The position numbers and the translations under genes were made by a program. A stretch of 20,340 bases of DNA from UBA7328 sp002471345. GTDB lineage: Bacteria > Bacteroidota > Bacteroidia > Chitinophagales > Saprospiraceae. The DNA lies in assembly GCA_964011275.1 (NCBI GenBank), contig CAXGOB010000080.1:1-20340 (forward strand), read 5' to 3'. This document shows positions 15,152-20,340 of this stretch, in pieces (position 1 is the stretch's first letter; every line of letters starts with the position of its first letter). The notes below the pieces were generated by a model, which searched no databases, was not told where the DNA came from, and saw nothing but the letters and a program-made list of their open reading frames with translations.

Positions 15152-17995
15152 ATGATGAAAAGATTATTTCATCCATTAACCCTGTGTTTCATATTATTTA
15201 GCACCATGACATTTGGTCAAAATTGGTTCTCTGATGAGTCTTTTTTGACTTATTATTCACCTGAAGAGGAAAATGTCTTACAGCCAGACTTAAGTAGAGT
15301 TGACGTCTATTTGAGTTCAGATCAAGACTATGGACCTATGCATTTAGCAAAAGCTAAAGGCTTCATAGGAATGAGTAAAGCCGATAATATGATTTCCATA
15401 GATATGAACGCATATGATAATGTGGACATATCACAACTTACACCTCCTCAGCTTTCTAAACTTCTGGATATAGACTATAAAGACATCCATGAGATAGTTC
15501 CGTCTATGAAAGTAAATGGCAGAATAAAGGCTACACTTAAAAATGAATTCATTGTGAAATTCAATTCAAGTGTGAGTCCAAAATACTTAGAAGCTCTTCT
15601 TACAAGGTTAGAGGGCTCAATTATAGAAACAAAACCAGATGGCGCACTTGTGATCAAAATGAATCGAATCAAAAATGGTTTTGACCTCATGCATGAAGTG
15701 TCAAATCTAAGTATCATAGAATATGCCCAACCTAATATGTTAGTAAAGATTGAGCACACAAATGACCCTCTTTTTGCTAAGCAATATCAACTTAAGAATA
15801 ATGGTCAATATATAGATGGTCAAAAAGCAACAGCTGGAATTGATCTAAATGTAACTCCAGCTTGGAGTATTACAAAAGGGTCTGGAATCACTGTCGCTGT
15901 TATTGATGATGGAATAGAACCTCATGAAGACCTTCCTACTATAAAAGCAGGGTTTACTCCTGCTAATGATGGTGATGGGACTCCTTCCAATACAGGCAAA
16001 CATGGAATGGCGGTAGCGGGAATAATTTTAGCTCAACATAATGACCTTGGCATCAAAGGAATATCTCCAAATGCCGATCTCTTAGCTGTTAACATTTTTG
16101 CACAAGGCACTTCTCTTTCTGACTATGCGCAATCTTTTTATTGGGCTGTAGACAATGGAGCAGATGTTATCAATAATTCGTGGGGATTTATATATGAAGA
16201 TGTAGAAATAGAATCCACCAATCCCCCAATATATACAGTAAGGAAAGGGGCCATGTGTAGTAATAATCCATTCCCGGCATTGACATCCGCAATAAATTTT
16301 GCAGCTGATCATGGTAGAAATGGTAAAGGTTGTATCATAACCTTTGCTTCAGGAAACTGGGCACAAGAAGGACCACTTGGTCAAAATAGTGATGAATGCG
16401 TGACTTATCCAGGAAGCTTAGAAAGTGTCCTCGCAATTGGAGCTATTAACCCACAAGGTGATAAATCAATATATAGTGATTATGGACCAAAATTGGATTT
16501 TGTGGCTCCTTCTAATGACCTCAACAGTTCGGGATCAAGATCTTACTTTGGAGTAAGAACTATAGATAGAGAAGGAGCAGCAGGATATTCTAGATCTAAT
16601 TATCACTCAGGTTTTGGAGGTACGTCAGCCGCGACACCAGCTGCAACTGGAGCAATAACTTTAGTGCTCAGCGCACATCCCAATCTTACAAGAAATGAGG
16701 TCATCACACTACTAAAAAATAGTGCAAAAGATGTAGAAGTTCCAGGGTTTGATACACGTACAGGACATGGCTTGATAGACGCTGCCGCTGCAATTTCAGC
16801 AGGGGGGAATGTAATTATTTCTATAGATCCATGTGCAGATAAAGGTGGAGATAGCGATAATGACGGTATATGCGATGCTGATGACTGCGCACCATTTGAT
16901 GCTTTTTATCCTGCTACTACAGGTACAGCTTGTAATGACAACGACCCATCTACAAAAAATGACAAAGTAACCAATGGTGGGTGCGGATGTGAAGGAGAAA
17001 CAATAGCATGCTATGATGCTGGTGGAGATCTGGACGGAGATGGGTACTGCTTCATAGATGACTGTGACGATGAAAATCCTTTAGTCCCATCGGCAGTTGG
17101 ATCTCCATGCAATGACTATGATCTAAATACTGAAAATGATGTCATTCAGGAAGATGGATGTACATGTGAAGGAACACCAATAGAAACTGACAATACTAAC
17201 GATAACACTAATTCTGATGATAATAATGAAAATAGTGAAGATGATGAGGAAGAAGAAGTTGGCTGTGTAGCACCCGAAAACATGGCAAGAGAGGGAATAA
17301 CAAGCCAATCTTCAACATTTTTCACCTTCGCTGCTGATAGAGCAATTGATGGCAACTTGAGTAAATCAAGATATGCTCAAACCAATTATTCTAGAGAACC
17401 ATATTTTGATCTTGATCTAACCACTTTGTCAGATTTACAGAAAATAAATGTGATTTTAAAGACTACTCCAAGAGCTCCTGTCCTGGTATTTGTTTCTGAA
17501 AATGAGCTAGAAGGAAGAGGGCTTGAAGATATTCAAAATGATGACTCAGTCACTTCTTATGAAATGGTTTCAGCTGAAGCCGTTTTTGACATGAACTTAT
17601 CCGCAAGATATATTAGACTACAGATGGATGGATTTCAGTCTTTAGCAGTAGTGGAAATTGAAGTATATGGATGCCCAATCAATATGCAGCCAAGTGGATT
17701 AGACATTACAAATGACAATATGCATGGTGCATTAATTCAAAATAATCTAATCATGACAGCTTATCCAAACCCTACTACCGATGATGCTTTCATCGCATTT
17801 GAAAATGGATTCGGGAGGTCAGGAGAACTTAATGTATACAATAGCCTAGGCATAAAAGTATACCATGAATCAATGGATCAGATACCATTGATACCTGTAC
17901 ATCTGGATATGCACCAATTCCAAAATGGGATGTACATCATAGAAGTAGTATCTGAAAATCAAAGACTTACAGAAAAACTGGTGCTAAACAAATAG
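15152..17995 (+). CDS. Secreted subtilisin-family (S8) serine protease with T9SS C-terminal sorting domain
   Basis: A 947-residue multidomain exoprotease. It has a signal peptide (residues 1 to about 22, ending F-G before Gln23) and a propeptide to about 205. The subtilase domain (about 215-555) carries the catalytic triad Asp252 (A-V-I-D-D-G), His284 (K-H-G-M-A-V-A-G) and Ser492 (G-T-S-A-A-T-P), plus oxyanion Asn402 (S-G-N-W). Next come two 52-residue Cys/Asp-rich modules (565-616 and 624-675), a low-complexity Asn/Asp/Glu linker (about 680-703), and a discoidin/F5-8C-like domain between Cys705 and Cys841. Last is a type A T9SS sorting domain from Y-P-N-P (871-874) to the end, with N-G-M-Y-I-I-E-V and a basic C-terminus. 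It should be exported by Sec, cross the outer membrane by T9SS, and be anchored or released. All catalytic residues are intact. A hairpin terminator follows at 18038-18070. The substrate is unknown. Confidence 0.95.
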   Translation: MMKRLFHPLTLCFILFSTMTFGQNWFSDESFLTYYSPEEENVLQPDLSRVDVYLSSDQDYGPMHLAKAKGFIGMSKADNMISIDMNAYDNVDISQLTPPQLSKLLDIDYKDIHEIVPSMKVNGRIKATLKNEFIVKFNSSVSPKYLEALLTRLEGSIIETKPDGALVIKMNRIKNGFDLMHEVSNLSIIEYAQPNMLVKIEHTNDPLFAKQYQLKNNGQYIDGQKATAGIDLNVTPAWSITKGSGITVAVIDDGIEPHEDLPTIKAGFTPANDGDGTPSNTGKHGMAVAGIILAQHNDLGIKGISPNADLLAVNIFAQGTSLSDYAQSFYWAVDNGADVINNSWGFIYEDVEIESTNPPIYTVRKGAMCSNNPFPALTSAINFAADHGRNGKGCIITFASGNWAQEGPLGQNSDECVTYPGSLESVLAIGAINPQGDKSIYSDYGPKLDFVAPSNDLNSSGSRSYFGVRTIDREGAAGYSRSNYHSGFGGTSAATPAATGAITLVLSAHPNLTRNEVITLLKNSAKDVEVPGFDTRTGHGLIDAAAAISAGGNVIISIDPCADKGGDSDNDGICDADDCAPFDAFYPATTGTACNDNDPSTKNDKVTNGGCGCEGETIACYDAGGDLDGDGYCFIDDCDDENPLVPSAVGSPCNDYDLNTENDVIQEDGCTCEGTPIETDNTNDNTNSDDNNENSEDDEEEEVGCVAPENMAREGITSQSSTFFTFAADRAIDGNLSKSRYAQTNYSREPYFDLDLTTLSDLQKINVILKTTPRAPVLVFVSENELEGRGLEDIQNDDSVTSYEMVSAEAVFDMNLSARYIRLQMDGFQSLAVVEIEVYGCPINMQPSGLDITNDNMHGALIQNNLIMTAYPNPTTDDAFIAFENGFGRSGELNVYNSLGIKVYHESMDQIPLIPVHLDMHQFQNGMYIIEVVSENQRLTEKLVLNK
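16844..17176 (+). repeat. Two tandem Cys/Asp-rich 52-residue modules inside the protease gene
   Basis: Module 1 (16844-16999) and module 2 (17021-17176) each encode 52 residues and align without gaps, separated by seven residues. By eye 24 of 52 positions are identical, including Cys at positions 10, 15, 30, 47 and 49 of each. The opening G-G-D-x-D-x-D-G-x-C resembles calcium-binding thrombospondin type 3 loops; the closing C-x-C-E-G pair suggests disulfides. Calcium binding is inferred from the Asp spacing. Confidence 0.75.
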
Positions 17996-18037
17996 AAATG
18001 CATCTATAAGAATTATCTCAGGTTTATAAATTCTCAT

Positions 18038-18070
18038 TGGGCAAGTCAGGGGTGATTTGCCCATTTTTTT
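18038..18070 (+). terminator. Intrinsic terminator of the secreted protease gene
   Basis: TGGGCAAGTCA (18038-18048) pairs with TGATTTGCCCA (18053-18063): an 11-bp stem with one G-T pair and a GGGG loop. Seven T residues follow (18064-18070). It lies 43 bases after the protease stop. This is the clearest terminator in the window. Confidence 0.85.
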
Positions 18071-18114
18071 GTTAATATTTTAATGAAAAACCTCTAAAGG
18101 AGTTTTGACTAAAA

Positions 18115-18448
18115 TTAAAATGTCAGGACATTAAACAATCCTCTTTTTATATCAGCGACTTGACTCTTCTTGATCATTCCTATTTTTTCATTAAGTCTAG
18201 ATTTTGAAATGGCGCCTATTTGAAAAGTCAGAACTTGAGATTTGAGTTCTAAACCATTCTGAGAGTTAGGGAAAAGCGTGAAAGAACCTGGGTAAAACTT
18301 AACTTTTGTTGTGAGAGGACAATACTATGCATAGATCTAAATGCTTATTAAGTGCATCTCCACTGAGTATTACCACTCGTCGGTGCCCTTTTTGTTCACT
18401 TCCTTGAGTGAGGCTTAAATTTGCCCAGTATAGATCACCTTGCCTCAT
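18115..18448 (-). pseudogene. Frameshifted MazF/PemK-like endoribonuclease toxin
   Basis: Read leftward from the ATG at 18448 (overlapping the antitoxin stop as ATGA), the first frame gives 49 codons: G-D-L-Y-W-A-N-L (residues 4-11), E-Q-K-G-H-R-R-V-V-I-L-S-G (18-30), N-K-H-L-D-L-C-I-V (34-42), then a stop at 18301-18299. These are MazF-family hallmarks. The rest of the toxin continues in the +1 frame: C-P-L-T-T-K-V-K-F-Y-P-G, later E-L-K-S-Q-V-L-T-F-Q-I and E-K-I-G-M-I, to a stop at 18117-18115. Deleting one of the two T residues at 18322/18321 (minus strand) joins Val42 directly to C-P-L-T-T-K and gives a 110-residue protein, the usual length for the family. An intact toxin would cleave RNA at specific sites. 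As sequenced, the gene makes only a 49-residue fragment. Arg24 also replaces the usual Pro of H-R-P-V-V. A sequencing error or recoding remain possible. Confidence 0.85.
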
Positions 18449-18687
18449 AGTTTTTCCAATTGATCATAGTAATCACCAATTCCCCACTCTGCCATTTCTA
18501 ACATGTCTTTATCATTTGCAAGGTTCTTGAATCCATCCTCATATTCTTTTTGTTTGAGTTTGAAAAGGTGTTGTTCAACTGATGATTCAATGATTTCTCT
18601 TTTTGTAAGACCATATTTTTGGGCCGTTTGTGTGACCTTCTCCCAAATATTCTTTTTCATGGTGCTTGTATAAGTTATTAGAGACAT
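18445..18687 (-). CDS. Antitoxin of a type II toxin-antitoxin module (ribbon-helix-helix-like)
   Basis: An 80-residue protein directly upstream of the MazF-like toxin, its TGA overlapping the toxin ATG by four bases (18448-18445), the classic coupled antitoxin-toxin order. The N-terminal part (about residues 9-45) fits a short strand then two helices of a CopG/ribbon-helix-helix DNA-binding domain: N-I-W-E-K-V then Y-G-L-T-K-R-E-I-I-E. The acidic C-terminus (E-M-A-E-W-G-I-G-D-Y-Y-D-Q-L-E-K-L, 64-80) is the likely toxin-binding tail and resembles tails of RHH antitoxins paired with MazF. Such antitoxins normally repress their own promoter. Met10 (18660) is an alternative start. The reading frame is intact, unlike the toxin. 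Confidence 0.85.
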   Translation of the reverse strand: MSLITYTSTMKKNIWEKVTQTAQKYGLTKREIIESSVEQHLFKLKQKEYEDGFKNLANDKDMLEMAEWGIGDYYDQLEKL

Positions 18688-18899
18688 AATAAAGACATTG
18701 GTGAATTACAAATACAAAACATATTGGAATTTATTTAAAATAGATGGAATGCCTTTCGCCAACTCACACTTTTGACGAGTGAAGATGACCTATCCTCAAT
18801 CGGCAGATGAGTCATTCATAACACATAATATATATTTCTAAATCACTTCTCTCTAAAAACAATACAATCTTCCTATTTTACCCCTAGTAAAGAACAAGA

Positions 18900-20340
18900 A
18901 TGCAATACAATCAAGGTCTAGATAAAAATGCTGCAAATTATATGCAACTCTCTCCTCTTTCATTCATAAAAAGAGCCGCTTATGTATATCCAGACAAGGA
19001 GTCTTTGGTATATAAGAGTAGACGATTCACATGGAAAGAAACGTATGAAAGGTCTTGTCAATTAGCCCATGCTTTGATTCAAAAAGGCATCAAAGAAGGT
19101 GACACAGTGAGTGTAATGGGATTTAATACACCTGAAACTTATGAAGCACATTTTGGTGTACCTATGAGTGGTGCGGTTCTGCATGCTATAAATACAAGAC
19201 TTGATGCCAAAAGCATCGCTTTTATGATGGATCATGCAGAAACTAAAATTTTGCTTACAGATAGAGCTGCTTCAGAAATTATAAAAGAAGCATTAACTAT
19301 AGTAAAATTCAAACCAATTGTCATTGATATAATTGATGAAAATGTACCTGAAGGAGAGCCATTGGGAGAATCGAGTTATGACGAATTTATAGCATCAGGT
19401 GACCCACAATTTAATTGGTCTATGCCCAGTGACGAGTGGAATGCTATTTCCTTAAATTATACTTCTGGCACTACGGGCAATCCCAAAGGTGTGGTATATC
19501 ATCACAGAGGAGCACATCTCAATGCCATGGCCAATGTATTAGGCTGGGGACTTCCAAAACACTTTGTGTATCTGTGGACATTGCCAATGTTTCATTGTAA
19601 TGGATGGTGTTTCCCATGGACATTAGCAGCTTTAGGAGGAAAGAGTGTATGTCTCAGAGCAGTAAGGGTAGATGATATATTTCAATCCATTTCAAATGAA
19701 AGCGTTACTCATTTCTGCGGTGCACCTATTGTTCTTAGTACAATAGCTAATGCCTCCGACAAACTGAAATCACTTTTAACTCATCGAGTAAAAGGTCTCA
19801 CTGGTGGAGCACCACCACCAGCTGCAGTTTTAAATGCCATGGAAGAATGTGGATTCGACATTACCCATACTTATGGTCTGACTGAAGTATATGGCCCTTC
19901 TACTTTTTGTGATTGGAACGAAGACTGGAATAAATTACCAGAAAGAGATCAAGACTATTTAAAATCTTCACAAGGAGTATCCAATCATGTATCGGAGATG
20001 GTGAGAATAGTAAATTCTGAATCAGGAGAAGATGTACCTCCAGATGGAGAAAGCATAGGAGAAATTCTCTTTAGAGGCCATAATACAATGAAAGGATATC
20101 TCAAAAACCCCGCTGCTAATGAAAAAGCCTTTAAAGGTGGGTGGTTTCATAGCGGCGATCTGGCAGTATTAATGCCTAATGGTTATGTCAAAATAAAGGA
20201 CAGGTCCAAAGACATTATAATCTCCGGTGGTGAAAATATAAGCAGTATAGAAATAGAAGGTGCTCTATTTCGTCATCCTGCTGTAGTGGATGCGGCTGTA
20301 GTAGCTAAGTCAGATGAAAAGTGGGGAGAAGTACCTTGTG
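18900..20340 (+). CDS. Acyl-CoA synthetase (AMP-forming; AlkK/medium-chain fatty acid ligase type), 3' end outside the window
   Basis: The open frame runs from ATG 18900 off the right edge, giving 480 codons. It activates a fatty acid as acyl-adenylate, then forms the CoA thioester. The ANL-superfamily motifs are clear: Y-T-S-G-T-T-G-N-P-K-G (187-197), P-M-F-H-C-N-G-W (the region around 230, typical of this subgroup), T-Y-G-L-T-E (324-329), G-W-F-H-S-G-D-L (414-421, Asp420 binding the ribose) and K-D-R-S-K-D-I-I-I-S-G-G-E-N (the hinge into the C-terminal domain). The family is usually about 530-550 residues, so roughly 60 residues with the catalytic C-terminal Lys are missing only because the window ends. 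The start is chosen because M-Q-Y-N leads into the usual short N-terminal region. Chain-length preference is inferred. Confidence 0.93.
   Translation, partial: MQYNQGLDKNAANYMQLSPLSFIKRAAYVYPDKESLVYKSRRFTWKETYERSCQLAHALIQKGIKEGDTVSVMGFNTPETYEAHFGVPMSGAVLHAINTRLDAKSIAFMMDHAETKILLTDRAASEIIKEALTIVKFKPIVIDIIDENVPEGEPLGESSYDEFIASGDPQFNWSMPSDEWNAISLNYTSGTTGNPKGVVYHHRGAHLNAMANVLGWGLPKHFVYLWTLPMFHCNGWCFPWTLAALGGKSVCLRAVRVDDIFQSISNESVTHFCGAPIVLSTIANASDKLKSLLTHRVKGLTGGAPPPAAVLNAMEECGFDITHTYGLTEVYGPSTFCDWNEDWNKLPERDQDYLKSSQGVSNHVSEMVRIVNSESGEDVPPDGESIGEILFRGHNTMKGYLKNPAANEKAFKGGWFHSGDLAVLMPNGYVKIKDRSKDIIISGGENISSIEIEGALFRHPAVVDAAVVAKSDEKWGEVPC

Noticed and set aside
17123..17355. Hydrophobic minus-strand open frames inside the protease gene
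   Set aside because: They are antisense to the acidic Asn/Asp/Glu linker, which gives Ile/Phe/Val/Ser-rich shadow translations.

Overview
The window looks like a stretch of chromosome from an AT-rich member of the Bacteroidota. The evidence is a protein ending in a type IX secretion (T9SS) sorting domain, several SPII-type lipoproteins, start codons without a clear Shine-Dalgarno sequence, a good TTG-N21-TAnnTTTG promoter upstream of lysA, and a fused alpha/beta 2-oxo acid dehydrogenase E1. The Cys/Asp-rich repeat module in the large protease resembles modules I recall from Saprospiraceae-like proteins, so that group is a reasonable but unproven guess. No rRNA, tRNA, IS element, prophage or CRISPR array was seen.

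Layout. 1-1351: a di-haem cytochrome c peroxidase lipoprotein (+). 1358-5227: a leftward block lysA -> fused E1 -> small four-helix membrane protein, with a candidate promoter at 5257-5288. 5345-6266: a rightward pair, an ECF-type sigma factor and a short single-helix membrane protein that may be its partner. 6277-8512: a leftward group of an orphan lipoprotein, a GNAT/FemAB-like acyltransferase and a glyoxalase-fold protein. 8681-10294: an alanine:cation symporter (+) ending in a strong terminator. 10458-10940: folK (+), convergent with an M48 metalloprotease lipoprotein (11011-12495, -). 12657-13757: mnmA (+), convergent with holA (13780-14814, -). After a 337-bp AT-rich gap comes a 947-residue secreted subtilase (15152-17995, +) with two Cys/Asp-rich repeats, a discoidin-like domain and a T9SS tail, followed by a hairpin terminator. 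18115-18687 (-) is a toxin-antitoxin module. 18900 to the right edge is an acyl-CoA synthetase cut off by the window.

Most genes are housekeeping: lysine and folate synthesis, tRNA thiolation, the replication clamp loader, 2-oxo acid oxidation and fatty acid activation. They are mixed with cell-envelope functions (lipoproteins, protein quality control, secreted protease). The most notable observation is the toxin-antitoxin locus. The antitoxin is intact and overlaps the toxin start by ATGA, but the MazF/PemK-like toxin is split by what reads as a single inserted base at 18321/18322. Removing that base restores the family motif C-P-L-T-T-K and a 110-residue protein. I found no convincing wholly new multi-gene system.
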